Below, piece by piece: positions 1-5,992 of a DNA stretch of 5,992 bases (position 1 is the first letter of the stretch; each line of letters opens with the position of its first letter). The translations under genes were made by a program, and so were the position numbers. The DNA comes from a bacterium (GTDB taxonomy: Bacteria > Verrucomicrobiota > Verrucomicrobiae > Limisphaerales > J093). The stretch lies in NCBI GenBank assembly GCA_021839785.1, contig JAKCAB010000534.1, positions 1 to 5,992 on the forward strand, given 5' to 3'. Under the pieces are notes generated by a model that worked only from the letters and a program-made list of their open reading frames with translations, ran no database searches and was not told the DNA's origin.

Positions 1-1
1 C

Positions 2-790
2 CCCGCCGTCGGCGCGCGGCGGCACCGCGTCGCCCTGCTCACCGGCTGCGCGCAGGATTTGATTTTCAGCGACGTGAACCGCGACACCGTCGAGGTGCTG
101 GCGCACAACGGTTGCGAGGTCTTCACGCCGCGCCACCAGCAGTGCTGCGGTTCGCTCCACGCCCACAACGGCGAGCTCGAGTTGGCCCGCCGGCTCGCGC
201 GGACGAACATCGACCAATTCCCGCCCGAGCAATTCGACGCCATCATTACCAACGCCGGCGGCTGTGGTTCGCACCTGAAGCACTACGGTCACCTGCTCGC
301 CGACGACCCGGCCTACCGCGCGCGGGCCGAGCTATGGGACCGCAAATGCAAGGACGTGCACGAATGGCTCGCGCAGATCGGGCTGGAATCGCCGCCGGCC
401 AGCGGCGCGCCGCCATTCGTGGCGACTTACCACGAGTCCTGCCATCTGAGTCACGGTCAGAAGATCGTCCAGGAACCGCGCCAACTCCTCCGTGCCATCC
501 CAAACCTCAAGCTGGTCGAGTTGCCGGAAAGCAACTGGTGCTGTGGCAGTGCGGGCATCTACAATCTCACCCAGCCGGAAATGGCCAATCAACTGCTCGA
601 CCGCAAGATTCGCCATCTCAAGTCCACCGGCGCGACCGTGGTGGCCACGGCGAATCCGGGCTGCCAGCTACAGCTCATCAACGGCGCCAAGGCGCACGGC
701 CTCAAGATTCGCGTGGCGCATCCGATGACGTTGCTGGCCGAGGCGTATCGGTCCGCCGGGGCGTGGAAATCACTCCTGAACGCAGCTTGA
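2..790 (+). CDS. glcF: Glycolate oxidase iron-sulfur subunit GlcF, C-terminal part (5' end outside window)
   Basis: The frame is open from the left edge, so the true start is upstream; the TTG at 59 is an internal leucine codon, because homologous sequence (RVALLTGCAQD) precedes it. The 262 visible residues hold two cysteine-rich CCG domains of the heterodisulfide-reductase/GlcF type. The first has Cys16, CCG at 48-50 followed by SLHAH, and Cys88 in NAGGCGSH. The second has Cys147 in YHESCHLSHGQ, CCG at 180-182 in NWCCGSAG, and Cys221 in NPGCQLQL. In GlcF these follow an N-terminal 2x[4Fe-4S] ferredoxin domain, which would lie upstream and is not visible. GlcF is the electron-transfer subunit that, with the flavin subunits GlcD/GlcE, oxidises glycolate to glyoxylate at the membrane. 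LutA of lactate utilisation has the same paired CCG domains, but the wording here fits GlcF better. All motif cysteines are present, so the visible part looks intact. Confidence 0.88.
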   Translation, partial: PAVGARRHRVALLTGCAQDLIFSDVNRDTVEVLAHNGCEVFTPRHQQCCGSLHAHNGELELARRLARTNIDQFPPEQFDAIITNAGGCGSHLKHYGHLLADDPAYRARAELWDRKCKDVHEWLAQIGLESPPASGAPPFVATYHESCHLSHGQKIVQEPRQLLRAIPNLKLVELPESNWCCGSAGIYNLTQPEMANQLLDRKIRHLKSTGATVVATANPGCQLQLINGAKAHGLKIRVAHPMTLLAEAYRSAGAWKSLLNAA

Positions 791-814
791 CTCTCGACCC
801 AGCCCACTTATGGT
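787..814 (+). promoter_or_regulatory. Possible sigma-70 promoter for the LVIVD-repeat gene
   Basis: TTGACT at 787-792 (5/6 to the -35 consensus, overlapping the glcF stop codon) is followed after 16 bases by TATGGT at 809-814 (4/6 to the -10 consensus). Transcription would begin near 821 and leave a leader of roughly 85 bases before the ATG at 908. That leader contains a GC hairpin (CGCCGG at 870-875 pairing with CCGGCG at 890-895, 14-base loop) shortly before the start codon. The match is seen in the sequence; promoter function is inferred, and chance matches of this quality occur. Confidence 0.33.
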
Positions 815-907
815 CGGCCGAGTCGTCCCGGATGGAGCCCGAGCTGCCTGGAGCAGAGTTCCGGCGTGGCGCCGGTATCCGGCTCCAATCCGGCGGCGTA
901 CCGGGCT

Positions 908-2959
908 ATGAAAAGAGTATTTGGGATTCTGCGTTCTCCTCGATCGTTCCTCTCGTTTGGGTTTGTCCTCTGTTCCGTTGCGATGGCGCAAAGCGGCCCC
1001 ACCGCCATCGGCGCCTGGCCGCTGAGAGGCAACGCCAAAGTGCTGTCCGTGGCGGTGCAAGACAGCCTGGCCATCGTCGCCGACAGCCAGGCCGGCGTGG
1101 TGGCCTGTGACATCAGCGATCCCGGCTGTCCCGTGCGTTTGGGCAGTCTCGCCGTTCAAGGCGCGGCCAACGACGTGAAACTGGCGGGTGGGCGGGCTTT
1201 CGTGGTGACCAGTGGGGAAGGCCTGGTGGTGCTGGGTTTTGACGACCCGAGGCAGCTTGTGCGCCTGGCGAGCCTGGCCGACGCCGGCGGCAGCGCCCTG
1301 GCGATCGAGGACCAGACCGCCTTCATCGCTCAATACAACAGCGGTCTGCTGATGTTGGACATCAGCAATCCGCTGGCGCCCCGGCGCCTCGGTGCGGTGG
1401 CCACGCGAGGCATCGCCATCGACGTGGCGGTCTCGAACCGGCTGGCCTGCGTGGTGAGCGTCAAAGCCGGGCTGGACGTGTTCGACGTGGCCGACCCGGC
1501 CGCCCCGGTTTGGCTCGGCGGCCTGGACCTCTCCGGCTACCCCCGCGGCGTGGCCTGGTATGGCGACCACGTCTTGGTGGCGGACGAAACCGCCGGGCTG
1601 ACGGTGGTCGATCTGAGCACGCCGGCGAACCCCGTAATCGTCGCCACCAACCTCATTCAGTGGCCGCGGGGCGTGACGGTCTTTGGCGATCGCGCCGTGG
1701 TCGTCGGTGACCGCGGTCTCCACGTCCTGGACCTTTCGCTGCCGGCATCGCCTCGAGTGATCGGAAACGCGTCCGATGTGAGCGGAGAACGCGTGATTGT
1801 CCGGAACGAAGTGGCTTACGTGGCGGGTGGATTGGACGGGATGCGCGTCGTGGACTTGCAGACCGCGGCCAGTCCCGCCCCGCGAGGGCGGGTGCTCACC
1901 TCCGGCCACTTGCGCGCCGTGGCGGTGTCTGGCCCGTACGCCTACGTGGTGGAACTGGAGTCCGGACTCTACGTGTTGGACGTCAGCGACCCGACCCAGC
2001 CGGTAAATGTGGGCCAGTTATACATTGGCGGAAACTGCGTCCTGCAGCACGACCTTGTGGTGTCCGGCCAACGCGCTTACCTGGCCTCGGCGCTGAGCGG
2101 GCTGCATCTGATCGACGTGAGCAACCCCCGCCGTCCGGTGCGCCTGGGCGGTCTGCCGGCCCGCGCCATGGGGGTGGCGGCTGCCGGCGACTACGTTTAT
2201 CTGGCCGAGAGTCACGGCGGATTGCAGATCGTGCGGGTAAGCGATCCGGCGAATCCCGTGGCCGTGGCCAGCCTGGCCACCGGCGGAGACGCGCGTGCGG
2301 TCGCGGTCGCGGGCCAATATGTGCTGGTCGCCGATTTTCTCGGCGGGCTGCGGCTCATCGACGCCCGCGATCCCGAAAACCCCGTGACCGTGACGACGCT
2401 GCTACCCAAGGCCACGGCAGTAACCATGCAGGGGAACCTCGCCTTTGCGGGCTTTATTCCGACGCTCAGCGTGCTGGACCTCAGCGTTCCCTCACAGCCG
2501 ATGCTTCTGGGGCAGATACGCACCAACAACAACTCCGTGGTCATCACGGTCGCGGAGGGGTGCGCTTACGTGGCGGGCATGTCTGGGGCGAAAGCCGTAC
2601 TCGACCTCTTCGATGTCTCCTCGCCGGCTGCCCCGCGCCATGCCAACCGGCTGCAATTGGGCAACTTTCTGATCGGTGATCTCGCCGCGCAAGGTTCGCT
2701 GCTCTTTGTGGCCCAAGGCAACGGTTTGGTCATTTACCGGCCGAGCCTTCGCCTCACCACCCCGCAGCGGCAGGGAGGCAACCTGGTCTGGGTCGTGCCT
2801 TCGCTCGCGAACCGGCGGTACATCCTCGAGCGCAAACCTCACTTGGCCGCTGACACTTGGACGGTACAGGCAGAACTGGCCGGCGACGGCAAACCGCTGT
2901 CCTTCGAAGTGCCAATCACGGCTGCCGACTCGGCCTTCTTCCGCGTGCGGGAGGAATGA
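908..2959 (+). CDS. Exported LVIVD-repeat beta-propeller protein, 683 aa, with C-terminal verrucomicrobial-type module
   Basis: I chose the ATG at 908 because it gives a clean signal peptide: MKR, then a hydrophobic stretch to about residue 24, then AMA|QS with predicted cleavage after Ala27. A GTG at 866 in the same frame would add 14 residues in front of that signal. No clear Shine-Dalgarno precedes either start. Residues 46-612 are fourteen successive repeats of about 40 residues with the LVIVD signature (valine-rich strand, 'aYvad..sGL.vlDvsdP..P..lG'). Such repeats form beta-propeller blades. Residues 613-683 form a separate C-terminal module (VWVVPSLANRRYILER, then DTWT, ending FFRVREE) that resembles the short tail module repeatedly found on secreted Verrucomicrobiota proteins. 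No membrane anchor, LPXTG or PEP-CTERM signal follows it. Export to the periplasm or beyond is likely. LVIVD proteins generally have no assigned ligand, and no catalytic residues are recognisable here. The gene is intact and shares its strand with glcF and the downstream lipoprotein gene. Confidence 0.87.
   Translation: MKRVFGILRSPRSFLSFGFVLCSVAMAQSGPTAIGAWPLRGNAKVLSVAVQDSLAIVADSQAGVVACDISDPGCPVRLGSLAVQGAANDVKLAGGRAFVVTSGEGLVVLGFDDPRQLVRLASLADAGGSALAIEDQTAFIAQYNSGLLMLDISNPLAPRRLGAVATRGIAIDVAVSNRLACVVSVKAGLDVFDVADPAAPVWLGGLDLSGYPRGVAWYGDHVLVADETAGLTVVDLSTPANPVIVATNLIQWPRGVTVFGDRAVVVGDRGLHVLDLSLPASPRVIGNASDVSGERVIVRNEVAYVAGGLDGMRVVDLQTAASPAPRGRVLTSGHLRAVAVSGPYAYVVELESGLYVLDVSDPTQPVNVGQLYIGGNCVLQHDLVVSGQRAYLASALSGLHLIDVSNPRRPVRLGGLPARAMGVAAAGDYVYLAESHGGLQIVRVSDPANPVAVASLATGGDARAVAVAGQYVLVADFLGGLRLIDARDPENPVTVTTLLPKATAVTMQGNLAFAGFIPTLSVLDLSVPSQPMLLGQIRTNNNSVVITVAEGCAYVAGMSGAKAVLDLFDVSSPAAPRHANRLQLGNFLIGDLAAQGSLLFVAQGNGLVIYRPSLRLTTPQRQGGNLVWVVPSLANRRYILERKPHLAADTWTVQAELAGDGKPLSFEVPITAADSAFFRVREE
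1043..2743 (+). repeat. Tandem array of 14 diverged LVIVD protein repeats
   Basis: Repeat borders read by eye (residues counted from the ATG at 908): 46-84, 88-127, 129-168, 172-210, 213-252, 255-293, 295-333, 337-380, 382-420, 422-462, 464-502, 504-541, 543-588 and a shortened last one at 590-612. The best-conserved core is 'SGLxVLDVSDPxxPVxLG', clearest in repeats 3, 8 and 9 (GLLMLDISNP, GLYVLDVSDP, GLHLIDVSNP). Repeats 2, 6, 7 and 14 are the most degenerate. Similarity is at protein level; the DNA copies have diverged well beyond recent duplication. The last repeat lacks the usual 'P..P..lG' tail, whereas residues 31-44 near the N-terminus (PTAIGAWPLRGNA) look like just such a tail without the preceding half. 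Confidence 0.82.
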
Positions 2960-3068
2960 CCGAACCCGAAGCGGCGAAGGCATGGGCCTGGGCGCGGCTG
3001 CAAAGCCACGCCGCGCTGGTCCCCAAAGGAGTTGCACCCGGCCGGCCCATTGCGCTATCTCAAGACTC

Positions 3069-3452
3069 GTGAAACTCCAAGCTAACCAAGCGATTCTCCG
3101 CACCAGCATTCTCACCTTAGTCGTGGCGCTGACAGGACTGCTGTTCACCGGTTGTTCAAACTTGCAGCCGCAGTTCGATGCCAACGGCATTCCGGCCGCG
3201 CGTTATCGCGTGGGCGGCGGCTTCGAGATCGACTACCGGGCGCCTGTCACCGGCACGGCCGTGGTGGTGGAAGACACTTCGCACCGCGTGTGGGTGACGC
3301 AGTCAGTGGACGAACTGGAATCGTTTACGTTCCGCATCTCCGCCGACGACGCGGACCTGCACGAACGCCTGGGCCCAAACGCGAGCGCCGCAACGTTCTC
3401 GCTCTACTTTGTGCCGGCCAACGCAAAGCAACGGAACGAGAAAAAAGACTGA
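3069..3452 (+). CDS. Small predicted lipoprotein of unknown function, 127 aa
   Basis: The GTG start at 3069 is chosen because it gives a complete lipoprotein signal: MKLQANQAILR, a hydrophobic stretch from about residue 13 to 27, and a lipobox LFTGC with Cys29. The frame is open much further upstream, but only as an overlap of the LVIVD gene. Ser at +2 after the cysteine is compatible with outer-membrane sorting by the Lol rule established in proteobacteria. The mature part of about 99 residues is mostly alternating short beta-type segments (YRVGGGFEIDYRAP, GTAVVVEDTSHRVWVTQS, FTFRIS), then a polar stretch (DADLHERLG), a last strand (TFSLYFVPA) and a charged end. I do not recognise the family; a small beta-sandwich is my reading from the pattern alone. 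It lies 109 bases after the LVIVD gene on the same strand with no strong promoter between them, so co-transcription is possible. An AAAGGAG at 3025-3031 is too far from the GTG to be its ribosome binding site. Confidence 0.68.
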   Translation: MKLQANQAILRTSILTLVVALTGLLFTGCSNLQPQFDANGIPAARYRVGGGFEIDYRAPVTGTAVVVEDTSHRVWVTQSVDELESFTFRISADDADLHERLGPNASAATFSLYFVPANAKQRNEKKD

Positions 3453-3466
3453 ACGCTCTGCCGAGG

Positions 3467-3511
3467 TCAGTCGCGGCGGACGCCAGCAAGCAAGGTTCCT
3501 TCGGCGGCTGA
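3467..3511. terminator. Weak hairpin between convergent genes, possible bidirectional terminator
   Basis: TCAGTCGC at 3467-3474 can pair with GCGGCTGA at 3504-3511 (8 pairs including one G-T), enclosing a GC-rich loop of 29 bases. It sits in the 77-base gap between the lipoprotein stop and the pseudopilin stop, where a shared terminator would be expected. Neither side has a proper T-run, so this is not a textbook intrinsic terminator. The position is the main argument. Confidence 0.22.
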
Positions 3512-3529
3512 GATTTCTACCCGCGCCGC

Positions 3530-4324
3530 TTACCACCATTCGTTGCTGGGATTCGGGGCTGCCTGCCAGAACGGATCGCTTTCCGGCTTGGTGGGAAACC
3601 GATACCCGACCGCGTGCCCGTCGCCAAACAGCATCACCACCAGGCTCTTTCCTTTGAAGTTGTGCCAGGCGCTCTTCGGGTCCAGCCAACCGCGGTTGTA
3701 ATGCCAGATCCAGTCGCCCAGCAGGACCTTGTTGACGGGGCTCACGCCGATCTCGGACATCTTCAGGGACTGGCCGCTGTAATCGTTCCGGCTGGCGCCG
3801 CTGTCCCCGAAGACGCGCTTGGTGCGCATGAAGTCAATCGCCCATTCGATCAGGTAGCTCGTTCCATAGACCTTGTAGCAATTGTCGCAGGTGAAGCCGA
3901 CGAACCGCGGACCATCGACGTCGCCCCGGTCCGCCGGACAGCGGAAAATTTCCTTGGCGCCCTGGTAGCGGTAGAGCGGCTTGTTGGTTTCGTTCACCAC
4001 CATGTCGTATCGGCCCGTGGGCCCGCCCAGGGCGTTCCAGTCCGGGCACAGCGGCATCGTGTCCTGGAAGTCGTCGGTGTAGAGCGCCAGGGCCAGGCCG
4101 ATCTGGTGATTGTTGCTCACGCACTGGGTTTGCCTGGCCTTGGCCTTGGCGCGTGCCAACGCCGGCAGCAGCAGACCCGCAAGAATTGCAATGATGGCAA
4201 TGACCACCAGCAACTCAATCAGTGTGAACCCTAAGAAATGCGACCTCGCGGTCGGGAGCGCCGGGTGGAGAACCCGCGGCTGCTTCTGGCCCAGTTCAGG
4301 AGCCGGGTAGTTGGGAGCGTTCAC
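3530..4324 (-). CDS. Type II secretion/type IV pilus-like pseudopilin with H-x-DG-type C-terminus, 264 aa
   Basis: The N-terminus has the prepilin signature: cleavage site G32|FTLIE with Glu at +5, followed by the hydrophobic helix [20 protein letters not shown] and then [13 protein letters not shown] prepilin peptidase would cut after Gly32 and methylate Phe33. The start is the GTG at 4324: the ATG just upstream (4329-4327) is out of frame and stops after two codons, and no in-frame ATG or GTG lies between 4324 and the cleavage site, so the leader is 32 residues. The body carries [13 protein letters not shown] and [11 protein letters not shown] (cysteines 93, 129, 146, 149, possible disulfides). 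Near the end is [22 protein letters not shown], the 'processing-associated H-X9-DG' type ending, here with 13 residues between His221 and Asp235. Such proteins occur in many copies in Verrucomicrobiota and Planctomycetota. Most are encoded away from secretion operons, as here, and their roles are unknown. It is transcribed toward the lipoprotein gene and follows nadE after 177 bases. Confidence 0.9.
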   Translation of the reverse strand: MNAPNYPAPELGQKQPRVLHPALPTARSHFLGFTLIELLVVIAIIAILAGLLLPALARAKAKARQTQCVSNNHQIGLALALYTDDFQDTMPLCPDWNALGGPTGRYDMVVNETNKPLYRYQGAKEIFRCPADRGDVDGPRFVGFTCDNCYKVYGTSYLIEWAIDFMRTKRVFGDSGASRNDYSGQSLKMSEIGVSPVNKVLLGDWIWHYNRGWLDPKSAWHNFKGKSLVVMLFGDGHAVGYRFPTKPESDPFWQAAPNPSNEWW

Positions 4325-4332
4325 GGCATTGG

Positions 4333-4344
4333 GGTGAATTCACC
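4333..4344. promoter_or_regulatory. Perfect 12-bp palindrome over the predicted pseudopilin transcription start (possible operator)
   Basis: GGTGAATTCACC reads the same on both strands and lies just downstream of the -10 box of the predicted pseudopilin promoter, covering the expected start point near 4340. A dimeric repressor bound here would block initiation. The symmetry and position are seen in the sequence; binding is inferred, and the responsible protein is not identifiable from this window. No second copy was noticed in the window. Confidence 0.3.
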
Positions 4345-4346
4345 GC

Positions 4347-4374
4347 AGTATAACCGCTCTTGTCGAGGTCGCAA
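4347..4374 (-). promoter_or_regulatory. Probable sigma-70 promoter of the pseudopilin gene
   Basis: Reading the minus strand, TTGCGA (4374-4369; 4/6 to the -35 consensus) is followed after 16 bases by TATACT (4352-4347; 5/6 to the -10 consensus). Transcription would begin near 4340, leaving a leader of about 15 bases before the GTG at 4324, without a Shine-Dalgarno sequence. The promoter gives the gene its own transcription start, independent of nadE. The rest of the 177-base gap (about 4375-4501) holds only short, weak hairpins on the nadE side, with no T-run and no gene that I can support. Confidence 0.5.
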
Positions 4375-4501
4375 CCGTTGAGACCAGACCCCCGAGCACT
4401 GACACCTGGCCGGATTTTGGATTCTTGAAGGCGATCCACGCCTGACCCTCTGGGCCGACCGGGCGGCACCCGCACGAAGCCTGCTGCTAAAGGCCAGCCA
4501 C

Positions 4502-5992
4502 TTAGGTCTCGCGGTAACGCTGGGCGATGGGAATCCGCCGGCCGACGCCGAAGGCTTTGCTGGTCACCTTCAATCCAGGCGCGGCCTGGCGGCGCTTGTA
4601 CTCGCTCACGTCGATGAGCCGCACCACCCGCTTCACCGCCGCCTCGTCGTAGCCCGCGCGAACGATCTCGTCGGCCGACCGGCCTTCGACGACATAGGCT
4701 TCGAGGATCGCATCGAGCACGTCGTACGGCGGCAGCGAATCCTGGTCGGTCTGGTTGGGGCGCAGTTCGGCGGATGGTGGTTTGGTGATCGACGCGGTGG
4801 GGATGATTTCACGCTCGCGGTTGATCCACCGCGCCAGCCGATAGACCCATTGCTTGGGCAAGTCGTTGATGACCGCCAACCCGCCGCACATGTCGCCGTA
4901 CAAGGTGCAATAACCCACCGCCAGTTCGCTCTTGTTGCCGGTGGTCAGCAGCAGCGCGCCGAACTTGTTCGAGAGCGCCATGAGGATCACCCCGCGCAAC
5001 CGCGCCTGGATGTTTTCCTCGGTGGTGTCTTCCGCGAGTCTGGCGAAAACACCGCCCAGCTCGCCTTTCATAGTCTCGAACGCCGACCGGATCGGGACCA
5101 CGTCGTAGCGAATGCCGAGGTTCGCCGCGAGCACGCGGGCATCGTCCAGACTGCCGGGCGACGAGAACTGCGAAGGCAATGACACCCCGCGCACGTTCTC
5201 GCGGCCGAGGGCGTCCACGGCCAGGCAGGCCGTGAGCGCCGAATCAATGCCGCCGCTCAGGCCCAGCACGGCGGACTGGAAGCCGCATTTGTGCAGGTAG
5301 TCGCGCAGGCCCAGCACCAGCGCCCGGTGCAGTTTTTCTTCGTCGCAGAAAACCTCCGGGGCCACCGGCGCCGTGGCGTCGGTCTCGACGATCACGAAGT
5401 CTTCCTCGAACGGCCGGCCCTGGCCGATGAGCGCGCCGGCGGCGTTGAAGGCCAGACTGGCGCCGTCGAAAATCAACTCGTCGTTCCCGCCGACAAGATT
5501 GCAGTAAATCAGCGGGCAACGCGTCTTGGCGACGAGGCTCGCCAGCATGGCATGGCGGACGCGGTTCTTGCCCAGGTGCCAAGGCGAAGCCGAGGCGTTG
5601 AAGATGATCTCCGCGCCGGCCTCCACGAGTTCGGCAGCCGGATTGCGCCGGTAACGCCGGTCCTGCCAGAAATCCTCGTCGTTCCAGAGATCCTCGCAAA
5701 TGGTCAGCCCCACTTTGCGGCCGTTGAACTCCACAGGCGGGTTGCTCGCGGCCGGCTCGAAATAGCGGTCTTCGTCGAACACGTCATAACTGGGCAACAG
5801 CGTCTTGGTTCGCGTGGCGAGCACGCGACCGTTTTGGAGCAACGCCACGGCGTTCGTGACTTCGCGGCCGGGGCGGTTCGGGTTTTCGCCGACGAAACCG
5901 ACAATGAAACCGGCCTGGCCGGTGGCGGCGGCGAGACGTTCGAGCACTTCGAGGTTGCGCCGCACGAAACCGCGCCGCAGCAACAGGTCGCG
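4502..5992 (-). CDS. nadE: Glutamine-dependent NAD+ synthetase NadE (N-terminal end outside window)
   Basis: The enzyme makes NAD+ from nicotinic acid adenine dinucleotide, ATP and glutamine in the cytoplasm, the last step of NAD synthesis. The frame runs off the right edge: the residues before the TTG at 5983 (RDL) fit the family, so that TTG is not the start. About 496 residues are visible; perhaps 50 N-terminal ones, including the nitrilase-domain catalytic Glu, lie outside. Counting from 5983, the glutaminase (nitrilase) half keeps the catalytic Lys60 in TKTLLPSYDVFDEDRYF and Cys96 in GLTICEDLW. The synthetase half begins near residue 220 and has the ATP pyrophosphatase P-loop SGGIDS at 243-248, then TTGNKSELAVGYCTLYGD and GLAVINDLPK near 347-377. 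Further on are KPPSAELRPNQTDQDSLPPY and the C-terminal SEYKRRQAAPGLKVTSKAFG. Having the glutaminase domain separates it from the short ammonia-dependent NadE of E. coli. No frameshift or missing motif is visible. Confidence 0.95.
   Translation of the reverse strand, partial: RDLLLRRGFVRRNLEVLERLAAATGQAGFIVGFVGENPNRPGREVTNAVALLQNGRVLATRTKTLLPSYDVFDEDRYFEPAASNPPVEFNGRKVGLTICEDLWNDEDFWQDRRYRRNPAAELVEAGAEIIFNASASPWHLGKNRVRHAMLASLVAKTRCPLIYCNLVGGNDELIFDGASLAFNAAGALIGQGRPFEEDFVIVETDATAPVAPEVFCDEEKLHRALVLGLRDYLHKCGFQSAVLGLSGGIDSALTACLAVDALGRENVRGVSLPSQFSSPGSLDDARVLAANLGIRYDVVPIRSAFETMKGELGGVFARLAEDTTEENIQARLRGVILMALSNKFGALLLTTGNKSELAVGYCTLYGDMCGGLAVINDLPKQWVYRLARWINREREIIPTASITKPPSAELRPNQTDQDSLPPYDVLDAILEAYVVEGRSADEIVRAGYDEAAVKRVVRLIDVSEYKRRQAAPGLKVTSKAFGVGRRIPIAQRYRET

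Noticed and set aside
112..1110. 332-codon plus-strand frame overlapping glcF and the start of the LVIVD gene
   Set aside because: Arg/Ala/Pro-rich shadow in the wrong frame of glcF, which carries all the CCG motifs in its own frame.
770..1909. 379-codon open frame on the minus strand opposite the LVIVD gene
   Set aside because: Its composition is His/Arg/Gly-rich with no domain or motif, as expected of an antisense shadow of a GC-rich gene. The plus-strand frame has a signal peptide and a clear repeat family.
3032..3061. TTGCAC-18-TATCTC as a promoter giving a near-leaderless lipoprotein transcript
   Set aside because: Both boxes match the consensus at only about three of six positions with an 18-base spacer; too weak to call.
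2676..3068. Upstream extension of the lipoprotein frame
   Set aside because: It overlaps the LVIVD gene in another frame, is Arg/Ser-rich, and would bury the lipoprotein signal inside the protein. GTG 3069 gives a normal lipoprotein.
3614..4234. 206-codon plus-strand frame opposite the pseudopilin
   Set aside because: The minus-strand product has an unmistakable prepilin signature; the plus-strand frame has no recognisable feature.
4375..4501. Terminator after nadE
   Set aside because: Only 4-bp stems (for example GCCG/CGGC and GCCT/AGGC on the minus strand) and no T-run; nothing supports an intrinsic terminator.
1..5992. A new defence, mobile or multi-gene system
   Set aside because: No transposase, integrase, nuclease, toxin-antitoxin pair, terminal inverted repeats, CRISPR repeats or tRNA-like attachment site was seen; the gene set is two metabolic genes plus three envelope genes.

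Overview
The window is GC-rich chromosomal DNA with ordinary bacterial gene density. It most resembles a member of the Verrucomicrobiota (Limisphaerales/Pedosphaera-like), for three reasons. It has a pseudopilin with the characteristic '[28 protein letters not shown]' type of N-terminus and a C-terminal FGDGH motif. It has a secreted LVIVD-repeat protein that ends in the short 'YILER..L....WT......FFRVR' module common in that phylum. Convincing Shine-Dalgarno sequences are scarce. The assignment is an inference from protein style, not from a marker gene.

Plus strand, left half. The 3' part of a glycolate oxidase iron-sulfur subunit gene (glcF) enters from the left edge and ends at 790. A possible promoter overlaps its stop codon. 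Next comes an exported 683-residue protein (908-2959) built almost entirely of LVIVD beta-propeller repeats. I count fourteen repeats, enough for two seven-bladed propellers. About 110 bases later, on the same strand, lies a short predicted lipoprotein of unknown family (3069-3452).

Minus strand, right half. A glutamine-dependent NAD+ synthetase gene (nadE) enters from the right edge and ends at 4502. Then, 177 bases downstream in the direction of transcription, comes a stand-alone type II secretion/type IV pilus-like pseudopilin gene (4324-3530). It has its own good sigma-70-like promoter, with a perfect 12-bp palindrome over the predicted transcription start. The pseudopilin and lipoprotein genes converge across a 77-base gap with a weak hairpin.

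The genes do not form one pathway. GlcF (glycolate oxidation) and NadE (NAD synthesis) are metabolic housekeeping functions. The LVIVD protein, lipoprotein and pseudopilin are envelope or exported proteins of unknown specific role. I see no mobile element, CRISPR array, RNA gene, phage remnant or defence locus, and no convincing new multi-gene system. The most interesting items are the complete 14-repeat propeller with possible end-to-end closure, the palindrome at the pseudopilin promoter, and the uncharacterised lipoprotein downstream of the propeller protein.
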